From HKST-UBA178 sp965223815 (GTDB lineage Bacteria > Pseudomonadota > Gammaproteobacteria > Chromatiales > Chromatiaceae): a stretch of DNA of 64,000 nucleotides. Both the position numbers and the translations under genes were made by a program. The notes beneath the pieces were generated by a model. It had not been told where the DNA came from. It made no database searches and worked only from the letters and a program-made list of their open reading frames with translations. Shown here piece by piece: positions 45,530-53,805 of this stretch (position 1 is the stretch's first letter; every line of letters starts with the position of its first letter). The stretch covers positions 2,418,001 to 2,482,000 of the forward strand of contig OZ245019.1 of NCBI GenBank assembly GCA_965223815.1, in the 5' to 3' direction.

Positions 45530-46852
45530 ATGAGATTCCGTAATTCGGCAATCGTTGTACACTCCATCATACTATTTGTACTGCTCGTGGCATTTCCTCT
45601 CGCATCAGCAGCCGAAAGATTCAAGAGTGACCATCGGGTTTTCTATGACGTGTTCGACGCGGTAGTTAAGGGCCGAAACACCTTCCGTTTTGATACTTTC
45701 GGCAACGAGGCGTTCTGGACGGACGCCTTGAGGCTCCATGAAGCCATTGCCGGAGAGTCGCTGGGCGGCGTGGGTCCGGGAGTCGATCCGGCAACGGCGC
45801 TCGCCGTAGGGCTGAAAGTCGATGTCAGCGCTTTGCCAAAGAGGTTGAAACGGGCGCTGAAGCGCGGCGAGGTGGATCTAACCGACCCGGCCACAACCAT
45901 CACCCTATTGGAACTCGACGCGGTGGTCGGAATCAGTGGCAAGGTCGACAGGCGCGGCCGCTTGGAATCGGTAGGTATTACCTGTGCGTTATGCCACAGC
46001 AGCGTGGATGACTCCCTCACCACCGGTATCGGCCGGCGCTTGGACGGCTGGGCCAACCGGGATTTGAATCCTGGGGTGATCATATCATTGGCACCTGATT
46101 TATCCCCCTTTGTTGATCTGCTGGGTGTTGATGAAGAGACAGTGAGGCAGGTACTGACTAGCTGGGGTCCCGGAAAGTTCGATGCCTCCTTGTTGTTGGA
46201 CGGTAAAGCGTTTCGGCCGGACGGAAACAGCGCTGCGGTTCTGATACCCCCAGCGTTCGGCCTGGCCGGGGTGAATCTGCATACCTGGACTGGATGGGGT
46301 TCGGTCACTCACTGGAATGCACTGGTGGCCATCCTGGAGATGGGAGGGCAGGGGACTCTCTACGACCCCCGGCTGGACGATGCCAGTCGTTTTCCCATCG
46401 CTGCCGCCAATGGTTTCGGAGATGTCAGGCCGGAGCATGACCGGGTCACACCCAAGTTAGCTGTATTGCAGCAGTATCAACTCGCACTGAAGGCCCCCAA
46501 ACCACCGAGGAATAGCTATGATGCGGGGGCCGCCGAGCGCGGAAGGAAAGTGTTTGACGAGCAGGGGGAGTGCGCACGCTGTCATGTACCGCCGCTATTC
46601 ACCGAACCCGGCTGGAATCTGCACACCCCGGAGGAGATAGGCATAGATGGCTTTCAGGCTCAGCGCGGTCCTGAAGATGGCTACAGAACGGCGCCGCTGA
46701 AAGGACTTTGGACCCATGGAAAGGGCGGCTACTACCACGACGGGCGATTCGCCACGTTGCTGGATGTGGTGAACCACTACGATGCCACTTTTCAATTATC
46801 GCTGACACCCAATGCCAAACTGGACCTGGTGGAATACCTCAAGTCACTTTAA
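45530..46852 (+). CDS. Periplasmic dihaem cytochrome c protein
   Basis: 440 aa. AAGGAGACAGGCG precedes the ATG. Signal peptide (IVVHSIILFVLLVAFPLASA). Two c-type haem motifs: CALCH near residue 152 and CARCH near residue 351. C-terminal LKGLWTHGKGGYYHDGRFATL is typical of the MauG/cytochrome peroxidase-like C-terminal domain, though the N-terminal half is unlike classic CcpA. Redox partner unknown. Probably co-transcribed with the ECF sigma gene. Confidence 0.85.
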   Translation: MRFRNSAIVVHSIILFVLLVAFPLASAAERFKSDHRVFYDVFDAVVKGRNTFRFDTFGNEAFWTDALRLHEAIAGESLGGVGPGVDPATALAVGLKVDVSALPKRLKRALKRGEVDLTDPATTITLLELDAVVGISGKVDRRGRLESVGITCALCHSSVDDSLTTGIGRRLDGWANRDLNPGVIISLAPDLSPFVDLLGVDEETVRQVLTSWGPGKFDASLLLDGKAFRPDGNSAAVLIPPAFGLAGVNLHTWTGWGSVTHWNALVAILEMGGQGTLYDPRLDDASRFPIAAANGFGDVRPEHDRVTPKLAVLQQYQLALKAPKPPRNSYDAGAAERGRKVFDEQGECARCHVPPLFTEPGWNLHTPEEIGIDGFQAQRGPEDGYRTAPLKGLWTHGKGGYYHDGRFATLLDVVNHYDATFQLSLTPNAKLDLVEYLKSL

Positions 46853-46925
46853 GGGACAGCCGCAGGTTGGGCGGTTGATCCGACAGCCACCCTTTCATCT
46901 GGGGTAGTTGTTAGACCAATCGCTT

Positions 46926-47546
46926 TTAAAGGCATTCCCCGATCGAGCCAGCGGCGCAGATACGGCCGTCGGTCCAGATAGCTTGATCGAATCGCGCCTT
47001 TATAAGGATTGCACCAACAAGATTAGCGCCTCTCAAATTTGCTCCTGTGAGATCGGCGTCGAAAAGACTGGCGCCAGACAGGTTGGCAAGCATGAGATTG
47101 GCATTGCGCAAATTAACGCCATGCAAGTGGGCGTGTTCCAGATTGCTCAACATGAGATTGGCCTCTTTGAGGCTGGCCAGCTGGAAAATCGAGCGGGAAA
47201 AATTGGTCCTCTCCAGGTTGGCACGATCCAGCCTGGCTGATGCGAATGAGCTTTCGTGCATATCCAGGCCCTGTGCCTCTACATCGATAAGGATGGCCCA
47301 GGAGCATTGAGATTCGGGCTCCAGTTTACAGACGGTATTCACGTACGCAGTCTCGGGAATATTCTCGGTCCAGGCCAGCGCAACAGTGATAGATCCCGCA
47401 AACAGCAGCAGGCCGATGAGTAAGAGATTCAACAGGCTAGTCCAGGGTTTCAAAGTTTCGGCCTCGAGGTTGGGTGAATTGAAATCGTGGGTCTTTTGAT
47501 TTCGTGGAGCATAGGTCAATAGATCCATTAATGCCAATATTAACAT
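46926..47546 (-). CDS. Membrane-anchored pentapeptide-repeat protein
   Basis: 206 aa. One N-terminal membrane helix (LLNLLLIGLLLFAGSITVALAW), a Cys-containing segment (CKLEPESQCSWAILIDVEAQGLDM), then about 18 pentapeptides (ANLERTNFSRSIFQLASL, ANLSGASLFDADLTGANLRG). C-terminus ends IWTDGRIC followed by a second Cys. The segment before the repeats and the tail both match those of the protein at 3664-4587, so the two are paralogues. This one lacks the GYF_2-like N-terminus. Confidence 0.8.
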   Translation of the reverse strand: MLILALMDLLTYAPRNQKTHDFNSPNLEAETLKPWTSLLNLLLIGLLLFAGSITVALAWTENIPETAYVNTVCKLEPESQCSWAILIDVEAQGLDMHESSFASARLDRANLERTNFSRSIFQLASLKEANLMLSNLEHAHLHGVNLRNANLMLANLSGASLFDADLTGANLRGANLVGAILIKARFDQAIWTDGRICAAGSIGECL

Positions 47547-47914
47547 ACTCTATATGGTGCGTTGATTCCTAACTTATTCAACATGCTATTTGGGGACAAA
47601 TTCAACTCCCGCCGAGAGGGGCAAGCTGATTTCACCTTGATTCTCAAGAAAAATAGACAAGTTGGGTATGCCGCCGGGCAGCAGCGCAACGACAACCCGA
47701 CTGGAAACGGGATCGCGAAGTAGGTTTTTTTCACACTCATGAGCATTAGCGGAGTGTGCAGCCCGATTCGCCAACCACGCAGCTTTTCCAAAGGGTTAAG
47801 TAGCGCACACGGGCTTTACTCTTTCCCACAGGACTCAAACATTTGTAAGTCATTAGGCTTCAGTACTGAATGTTGAAGCCGTAGATATATCAATACCATA
47901 CTGACTGAAGGAGT
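47547..47914. other. Intergenic spacer
   Basis: 368 bases between divergent genes. A minus-strand frame (47540-47791) reads as low-quality Cys/Leu-rich sequence without a ribosome site and was not accepted. Nothing else recognised. Confidence 0.4.
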
Positions 47915-48553
47915 ATGCGAGTGGAATGGGTGATTCTGGTCCTAATGGCAGTGGGGATAGCGGTTTATCTGATAAAGACTGGAGAAAAGAAGAAGAACTC
48001 TCGAACACCGTTACCACAATGGGATGAGCCGCAGCTAGCCACATTACCAAAACAGCGAACACCGAGTTTTCCCTATCGAAAAATCGGGCCTCTGCTAACA
48101 CCTGCAGAGAGGTCTTTCTACGGCATACTCATGAAAGCTGTTAATAGTCGTGTTTCGATATTCAGCAAAGTGAGAGTATCTGATGTTGTGGCGCCGGAAA
48201 AAGGATTAGGCAGAAGTGGTTACCAAAAAGCCTTCAACAGAATAAGCTCAAAGCACTTTGATTTCGTCCTTTGCAAACCCGATGATTTATCTGTGTTGGC
48301 TGTTATCGAATTAGATGACTCCTCACATCAAAAGCAGGAGCGAAAAGCCAGGGACAGTTTTCTGGAAGAGGTATGTAAAAAAGCCGAATTAAAGCTGTTT
48401 CGAGTTAAGGCGAAGAGGGCATATACCGTTGATGAAATAAGAACTCTTCTTTTCCCACCTAGAAAAAAAACAGCGGGCAATGTAGGCAAGTTACAAGAAT
48501 CCACAGCTGTAACCGATGCCAGTCAAACATCTTGCGCGATTCAGGGTAATTGA
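47915..48553 (+). CDS. DUF2726 domain protein, membrane-anchored
   Basis: 212 aa. N-terminal membrane helix (VEWVILVLMAVGIAVYLI), basic linker, then DUF2726: LTPAERSFYGILMKAV, ISSKHFDFVLCKPDDLSVLAVIELDDSSH and a final VDEIRTLLF. The DFVLC...VIELDD arrangement resembles a nuclease-like PD-(D/E)XK core, and DUF2726 is often found beside topoisomerase-type zinc fingers. Substrate unknown. No partner gene nearby. Confidence 0.85.
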   Translation: MRVEWVILVLMAVGIAVYLIKTGEKKKNSRTPLPQWDEPQLATLPKQRTPSFPYRKIGPLLTPAERSFYGILMKAVNSRVSIFSKVRVSDVVAPEKGLGRSGYQKAFNRISSKHFDFVLCKPDDLSVLAVIELDDSSHQKQERKARDSFLEEVCKKAELKLFRVKAKRAYTVDEIRTLLFPPRKKTAGNVGKLQESTAVTDASQTSCAIQGN

Positions 48554-49050
48554 TTCTTTTTCTAACCAGTAAGTAAATTGGGCTAGCGCCCAGCGCAAAA
48601 GAGTAGATAGAAATGAGGATATTATTTTGTAAAGAATAAATTCGGAAAATCTCATAATAAATAGCCGTAATCACCATTCCCCCACTCTTCACCCTCCACC
48701 TCCAGCTTGATACGTCTCTGCTGTCATCTACGAGCACAAGCGGTAGGAAAGTCTCTTGGACAATAAAGCCAGGTATTGTCGTATTGCTTGATGTCGCACG
48801 GTGTATTGATCTCGATCAAATTCCCATATTGAAAAAAAGGAATAAATATCCTATGGGTATCTATAGAGGGAACAATAATTGAAAGCCTATGAGGGAAAAT
48901 AGAGCAAACACATTGACTAGTTCGAGCGTGTTGGGGGTGGTTAGACAGAGGGCCTTATTCCAAGACATTATGCGAATCTTCAATCTCGAACGGAGCGATA
49001 ATTAGATTTTCGAGCTTGCTGAATGCTCTTCAAGATGGAGGGACTCAGAC
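48554..49050. other. Long leader region upstream of the precursor/radical SAM pair
   Basis: 497 bases without a gene. AT-rich, with the FNR-like palindrome at 48806-48819 and a possible -10. The distance from the predicted start point (about 48854) to the first gene is about 200 bases, so an untranslated leader is likely. No tRNA or small-RNA structure recognised. Confidence 0.5.
48806..48819. promoter_or_regulatory. FNR/ANR box, perfect consensus
   Basis: TTGATCTCGATCAA matches TTGAT-N4-ATCAA in all ten specified positions. Centre at 48812.5. A class II promoter (centre at -41.5) would start near 48854, and TAAATA at 48843-48848 lies at the expected -10. It would place the downstream precursor and radical SAM genes under oxygen-sensing control. 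Inference from sequence only. Confidence 0.7.
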
Positions 49051-49788
49051 ATGAAAGACAAGTATCCAAATCAAGGCAGAATCGCAATAGATATGCCGCT
49101 GCCATCAATCTCATTAAAGGTATTCATAGAAAAATCGCTGAACGATGATGATTTTTTCGAGCTTGCCTTGGAAAGTCCGTTGGCAGCGATGAAAGAATGT
49201 AACGTAAATATTGACACTTCTTCTATGGTTCCTTCCGACTTCAAGACATTTTTCGGTGCGCTGGCAAGTCTTAAGGAAGTTGTGAAAGAGAAGGAAATCG
49301 AGAATGTTACTTTCGAAAAGGTGTTCGGCAAGCCCGCCGAGATTCGAGGCTCGATCATAGAGGCAGAGCGAAACCAAGGGTTCTTTATGGAATGGGACAA
49401 CCGCGACGCTTTTCGAGCGCAAGATAAGTGTTGGTCAACCAATAAGACCTTTGAGCGAGATCGGTCGGGAGGCGTAAAAAACATCGCCGAGATTGTCCGG
49501 GAAAGAGTGATTGATGAAACCCGTAACCGTACCATCAGGGTAGAAACCCAGCGCGACTTAATCAGCGAACGCTTTGAGAGTTCTGAAACAAACAACCATA
49601 CGCGAACAGATTGGACCAACGATGCTTCAATGCAATCTGACAGGAGAAGCGATGCTGGGGTTAACCAAAACTTTGAGAAAGATGGAAAGAGGCCTATGGA
49701 TGAACTGATGAACGGGCCTCTGGTGGATGCGGTCGATATCGCTGCTATTTCAACACGCTTGGATGTGGCGAGTAAGATTTTGAAATAG
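49051..49788 (+). CDS. Candidate RiPP-like precursor or radical SAM substrate protein
   Basis: 245 aa, ATG behind ATGGAGGGACTCAGAC. Residues about 24-80 (FIEKSLNDDDFFELALESPL, AAMKECNVNID, then a short acidic helix) have the pattern of NHLP/Nif11-like leaders: D-x-x-F...L...PxxAL(K)E-xG/N-hydrophobic. Residues about 110-215 are very polar, rich in R, D, N, T and S, with only one Cys and three Trp in W-x-N/T contexts (WDN 115-117, WST 128-130, WTN 188-190). No known catalytic domain. Twenty-plus bases from a radical SAM gene in the same direction. The RiPP role is inference; a non-RiPP substrate protein is possible. Confidence 0.55.
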   Translation: MKDKYPNQGRIAIDMPLPSISLKVFIEKSLNDDDFFELALESPLAAMKECNVNIDTSSMVPSDFKTFFGALASLKEVVKEKEIENVTFEKVFGKPAEIRGSIIEAERNQGFFMEWDNRDAFRAQDKCWSTNKTFERDRSGGVKNIAEIVRERVIDETRNRTIRVETQRDLISERFESSETNNHTRTDWTNDASMQSDRRSDAGVNQNFEKDGKRPMDELMNGPLVDAVDIAAISTRLDVASKILK

Positions 49789-49827
49789 GAGCAAATCTGG
49801 CGAGGGAGGTTGGGAAGAGGGTTTTCT

Positions 49828-50871
49828 ATGAGCATTTTATCCAGCCTAGTTTTTTCGTGTACATACAAATGCCCGATAAAATGTAAATTCTGTGGGGCTG
49901 AATGTGGCCCTGAGCAAACGGATCGTCTTTCGTTATCCGAGATGACCGAACTCATCGATACTGTTTATTCTTACGGCAAATTGGAGCTTGTCGTATTTAC
50001 GGGAGGAGAACCATTCCTTTTGGGGAGGGATCTGAAAGCGGCCGTGCAGTACTGCAGCGATAAAGGGGTTTCCACGCGAATCGTAACCAATGCCTACTGG
50101 GCTCGAGATCTTGATAAGGCACTCCGTTCCATTCGCTCGCTGAAAGAGGCAGGACTAACCGAAATCAATCTAAGTTGTGATGATTATCATCAGGAATTTA
50201 TCCCGCTAGAGCGGATAAAACATGCTAACGAAGCTTGTATTGAGCTGGATATTCCTTGCCTAATTGGTCATAAAGTCATGAAGGACCATACTCTGACATT
50301 GGAGTATCTAGAAAAATTCCTAGGCCATAAGCTTACGATATTTGACCCATCCAAGCCCAACCCCAAAAACAATCTGGTATCAACAGGATATACAGTTCCT
50401 GTCGCAGAGAATATGCATAAAATTCCCGACGAAGAAATACTTTACCCACCCTCTTGTGATAGCTGGAAAAGTCCGTGCAAAACCATACTACAGCGAATAG
50501 TCGTCACTCCCCGTAAGGAGCTTTCGATCTGCTGCGGCATGATTCGCCGCAATGTTGAAGAGGTGATATTCGGAAATCTAGAGGAGAGTAGCATTGAGGA
50601 GTTGATTCTCAAGGCGCATAACGATCTGATCGTAAACTGGCTTGCCCTGGAGGGACCCTATGGGATTATGCGCTTTATCTTGGAAAAGCGCCCCGATATC
50701 AAATTCCGGGAACAATACGTGAATATCTGCCACCTGTGCTCGGAAATACTGACTCGCAGGGAGTGTCGATCTGTCCTAGCAACTTATGCTCATGAAAAAG
50801 CGGCCGAAATCGCAATGGAAAAGGGGCTCTATGACTTCATGCGGAAGAAAGAGTTCAGGGATAGTGCTTGA
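49828..50871 (+). CDS. Radical SAM protein with SPASM-like Cys-rich C-terminus
   Basis: 347 aa from ATG 49828 (an in-frame TTG at 49810 has no better site). Cluster motif C15-PIK-C19-KF-C22 (CX3CX2C) with one more Cys at 11; VVFTGGEPFLLG is the SAM-binding GGEP motif. Further Cys at CDSWKSPC, SICCGM, NICHLCSE and RREC suggest auxiliary iron-sulfur clusters as in peptide-modifying SPASM enzymes. The upstream gene is its likely substrate. No transporter or protease gene follows; an IS-disrupted chemoreceptor pair does. Confidence 0.85.
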   Translation: MSILSSLVFSCTYKCPIKCKFCGAECGPEQTDRLSLSEMTELIDTVYSYGKLELVVFTGGEPFLLGRDLKAAVQYCSDKGVSTRIVTNAYWARDLDKALRSIRSLKEAGLTEINLSCDDYHQEFIPLERIKHANEACIELDIPCLIGHKVMKDHTLTLEYLEKFLGHKLTIFDPSKPNPKNNLVSTGYTVPVAENMHKIPDEEILYPPSCDSWKSPCKTILQRIVVTPRKELSICCGMIRRNVEEVIFGNLEESSIEELILKAHNDLIVNWLALEGPYGIMRFILEKRPDIKFREQYVNICHLCSEILTRRECRSVLATYAHEKAAEIAMEKGLYDFMRKKEFRDSA

Positions 50872-51020
50872 GCCAGGCGCAATGAGAACATACAGATCTT
50901 AGTAGCCCGCTCGACACCCAAATATAAAAGTAATCTCGAGATTCGGTTCCATGGCCTTTGTGTTGCGTCTTCTGGAACCGATGACATCGGCTTTCTATCA
51001 GAAATCGACGCCAGATAATC

Positions 51021-51047
51021 TAAAGTTATCACGCTTTTAGTCGCTTG
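51021..51047 (+). promoter_or_regulatory. Possible sigma-28 (FliA) promoter for the PAS/chemoreceptor pair
   Basis: TAAAGTTA (51021-51028; 7 of 8 to TAAAGTTT), 11-base spacer, then GTCGCTTG (51040-51047; 4 of 8 to GCCGATAA). Located 57 bases before the PAS gene start. Chemotaxis genes are often FliA-dependent, which fits, but the -10 match is weak. Confidence 0.3.
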
Positions 51048-51103
51048 GTGATATGTCTCAATGAGAGACTACACATTGACTAATATGCCAAAGAGTAAAG
51101 CGC

Positions 51104-51216
51104 ATGAAGCCTGAGATAGTGCCGCTAAACCAAGAGCGTGAGTTACCAGACGACGCTTACATTGTCTCGAAAACCGACCTAAAAGGCCGCATTACCTACG
51201 CAAACCGAATCTTCAT
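51104..51216 (+). pseudogene. Aer-like PAS protein, 5' part (split by IS256 element)
   Basis: From ATG 51104 the frame reads LPDDAYIVSKTDLKGRITYA and ends in NRIF where the IS begins; it continues without a shift after the IS at 53400. Joined across one copy of the 8-base target duplication it gives 172 aa with a complete Aer-type PAS fold. The gene is therefore inactivated by insertion, not decay. Partner of the downstream chemoreceptor. Confidence 0.85.
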
Positions 51217-52152
51217 GATAACGTAAATTTTTACGTGCACATTTTTTGAAGGGGGTGGCCCCGGTTTGTTAAAACAGTAATTGCCAAACCACTGTACAAA
51301 CCAAAGAGGACCACCATGGCTAAAGATACCACGAACGGGCTTAGCAAGGTTATCAGGATTGACGAGGGTGAGATACGCGGACATTTGGAAGAGATGGTCA
51401 GAGGTACCGTCGAGGAAACCCTGAACGCCATGCTAGATGCTGAAGCAGACGAGATGTGCAATGCTCAGCGCTATGAGCACTCGCCAGATCGAATAGATAC
51501 CCGAGCTGGCCACTACAAACGGAAATTTCACACAAAGGCTGGTGAGGTCGAACTGAAAATGCCCAGATTACGCCAGCAGACGTTCGAGACGGCTATCATC
51601 GAGCGCTATCGACGCCGAGATATCTCCATCGAGGAAGCCATCGTTCAGATGTACCTGGCCGGGGTTTCTGTGCGTCGCGTGGAGGATATCACAGAGGCTT
51701 TGTGGGGTACTCGGGTATCCTCGGGCACGGTTTCCAAGCTTAATCAGAAGGTCTATAAACACATCGAGCGCTGGCGCAAACAGCAAATTGAAGGCAAATA
51801 TGCTTATGTATTCCTGGACGGCATTGTGCTCAAACGCAGCTGGGGTGGAGAGGTCAAAAATGTTTCCGTCCTGGCAGCAATTGGAGTCGACCAGGACGGT
51901 TTCCGCCGTATTTTGGGCGTTCAGGAAGGCCACAAGGAGGATAAATCCGGCTGGTTGGGGTTTCTTAAGCACCTGAAGGATCGCGGCTTGCAGGGCGTCA
52001 GGCTAATTATTTCAGATGCCTGCCTCGGACTTGTGGAATCAGCTTCAGAAGTGTTTCCGGAGGCTGACTGGCAGAGATGCGCTGTTCATTTCTACAGAAA
52101 CGTGTTCTCTCATGTGCCTAAAAACAAAGTACGTGAAGTCGCTGCCATGCTA

Positions 52153-52960
52153 GGGCCTGTTAACACTAATTTTGATAAAATCATCGGATGAAAATCACAT
52201 CCGAAGAATTCAAACTCATCAAAGAATTGCTGCCAAAACAAAGGGGTAATGTCACCGTATCGAACCTGCACGTGCTTAACGCAGTTTTGTATGTAGCGGA
52301 ACAAGGCTGCAAATGGCGGGCGTTACCGAAGAAATTCGGCAACTGGCACACGATTTATACGCGAATGAACCGATGGGCCAAGCAAGGTGTTTTGGATGAT
52401 GTCTTCTCGGAGCTGCAAGCCAACGACATCATCAACATTCAGGTTGAGCATGTTTCAGTAGACAGCACCGCCGTGAAAGTGCATCCAGACGGTACGGGCG
52501 CGTTAAAAAAAACGGCCCGCAAGCGATCGGTAAATCGCGAGCCGGATGGACAACTAAGATTCATATGGTAGCGGCGAATGAAAGGACCGCGGTTACGTTC
52601 TCGCTGTCGCCCGGTCAGGCGGGCGATGCGCCGGAAGGCAGAAAACTATTGAAATCCCTTGAGAATCAAGGTTGGGAAGGAACTCACGTGATCATGGACC
52701 GAGCCTACGAAGGCGACGAGACACTACAGTTGGTGCTGGACCTGGAAATGATTCCGGTAGTGCCTCCCAAGAGCAACCGTCTGACAAAATGGGACTATGA
52801 CAAAGCGTTGTACAAAAAGCGCAATGAGGTCGAACGCCTCTTTCGACGGCTAAAAGGTTTTCGCCGAATCTTTTCCCGTTTCGATAAGTTGGATGTTGTC
52901 TTCTTGTTCTTTATTAACTTCGCGTTGATTACCGATACGCTGATTAGTGTTAACAGGCCC
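52153..52960 (+). mobile_element. IS5-family (IS427-group-like) insertion sequence nested in the IS256 copy
   Basis: 808 bases with perfect 18-base terminal inverted repeats beginning GGGCCTGTTAACACTAAT. Flanked by TA direct repeats (52151-52152 and 52961-52962), as expected for the IS427 group. Contains a two-frame transposase joined by a frameshift. Comparison with the uninterrupted IS256 copy proves the exact boundaries. Confidence 0.92.
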
Positions 52961-52963
52961 TAA
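52188..52963 (+). CDS. IS5/IS427-type transposase, two frames joined by -1 frameshift
   Basis: First frame (52188-52571) has the N-terminal DUF4096-like part (LLPKQRGNVTVSNLHVLNAV, EQGCKWRALPKKFGNWHTIY) and the first DDE Asp (VSVDSTAVKVHPDG). An eight-A run at 52505-52512 is the slippery site. After a -1 shift the frame reads KNGPQAIGKSRAGWTTKIHM, then VAANERTAV, HVIMDRAYEGDE and a final Glu region (NEVERLFRRLKGFRRI). The stop codon TAA is completed by the TA target duplication and the next base. Confidence 0.85.
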
Positions 52964-53391
52964 AGGCTATTCACGCTCAGGAGAGCCGTGAGGCGGCAGA
53001 GGAGAAGGCAACAGGGGTAGTCGACAAACTCAAGGAAATGAAGCTGAGGACTGCGGCAGAACTTGTGGAGCACAACATTCATGAGACATTCAGTTTCTAC
53101 TCCTATCCCTCCCAGCATTGGCTCAAGATCAAAACCAATAATCCAATGGAGCGGTTGCTGAAAGAGGCCAGGCGTCGAACTAAAGTGATTGGCGCGTTCC
53201 CCGACGGCCATTCGGCATTAATGTTGGTCGCCGCTCGGCTTCGACATGTCTCAGCGACAAACTGGGGCACAAGGAAATACATGGACATGAAACTACTTGA
53301 AGAGATGGACAAAGAGGCAATCTATTCTATTGCCTGACCAATTCCCGGGACCGCTCCGATAAAAAATGTGCACAAGAAAATTGACAGCACC

Positions 53392-53805
53392 ATCTTCATG
53401 GAAATGGCTCGCTACCGGGAATCCGAGCTACTGGGGGTTCAGCACAATATCATCCGCCATCCGGATATGCCACGGGGCGCGTTCAAGCTGGTGTGGGACA
53501 CTATCGCCCAGGGACAGGAGGTGTTCGCTTATGTCAAGAATCTCGCCAAGGATGGTCAGTTCTACTGGGTATTCGCCAACATCACTCCCGACCGTGGGGC
53601 CGATGGAGAGATTACCGGGTATCTTTCGGTGCGCCGAAAACCCCGTCGCGACGCCGTCGCCGCTGTTCAACCCATCTACCAACAGATGCTGGAGATTGAA
53701 AGGCAGCACCATGCCAAAGATCAGATGGAACACTCCATTGGTTTTCTGGTCGATGCCCTCAACACCAAAGGGGTGAGTTATGAAGAATTTATCCTTGCGA
53801 TCTAA
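53392..53805 (+). pseudogene. Aer-like PAS protein, 3' part
   Basis: Begins with the second target duplication (53392-53399) and continues from the 5' part: MARYRESELLGVQHNIIRHP, DMPRGAFKLVWDTI, VKNLAKDGQFYWVFANITP and VRRKPRRDAVA are Aer-type PAS features. C-terminal helix with HAKDQMEHSIGFLVDALN. The stop overlaps the chemoreceptor start by 26 bases, so the insertion probably also reduces chemoreceptor expression. Confidence 0.85.

Larger units (their letters stand above)
51316..53337 (+). pseudogene. IS256-family transposase split by a nested IS
   Basis: The first 279 codons (51316-52152) and last about 124 codons (52963-53337) are identical to the intact 403-aa transposase at 59642-60853. 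Joined across the TA duplication they give the full protein. As it stands, translation runs into the nested element and stops at 52189-52191. The DDE Asp residues (FLDGIVLKR, IISDACLGL) are in the first part and the Glu (NPMERLLKE) in the second. Confidence 0.92.
51217..53391 (+). mobile_element. IS256-family insertion sequence, copy 1, carrying a nested IS5/IS427-type element
   Basis: 2175 bases. Imperfect terminal inverted repeats of about 31 bases share GTGCACATTTTTT. Flanked by 8-base direct repeats ATCTTCAT (51209-51216 and 53392-53399), which fits IS256. Outside the nested element it matches copy 2 (59543-60907) base for base wherever I compared, implying recent movement. The nested element at 52153-52960 splits its transposase, so this copy cannot move on its own product. 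Confidence 0.92.

Noticed and set aside
47540..47791. Minus-strand 83-codon frame before the DUF2726 gene
   Set aside because: Cys/Leu/Arg-rich low-quality translation, no ribosome site; treated as spacer.
48459..48737. Minus-strand 92-codon frame
   Set aside because: Overlaps the end of the DUF2726 gene and AT-rich spacer; apparent hydrophobic segments come from base composition.
51196..51461. Minus-strand frames at the IS256 left end, repeated at 59528-59787
   Set aside because: They recur only because the IS is duplicated; antisense to the transposase start and without a ribosome site.
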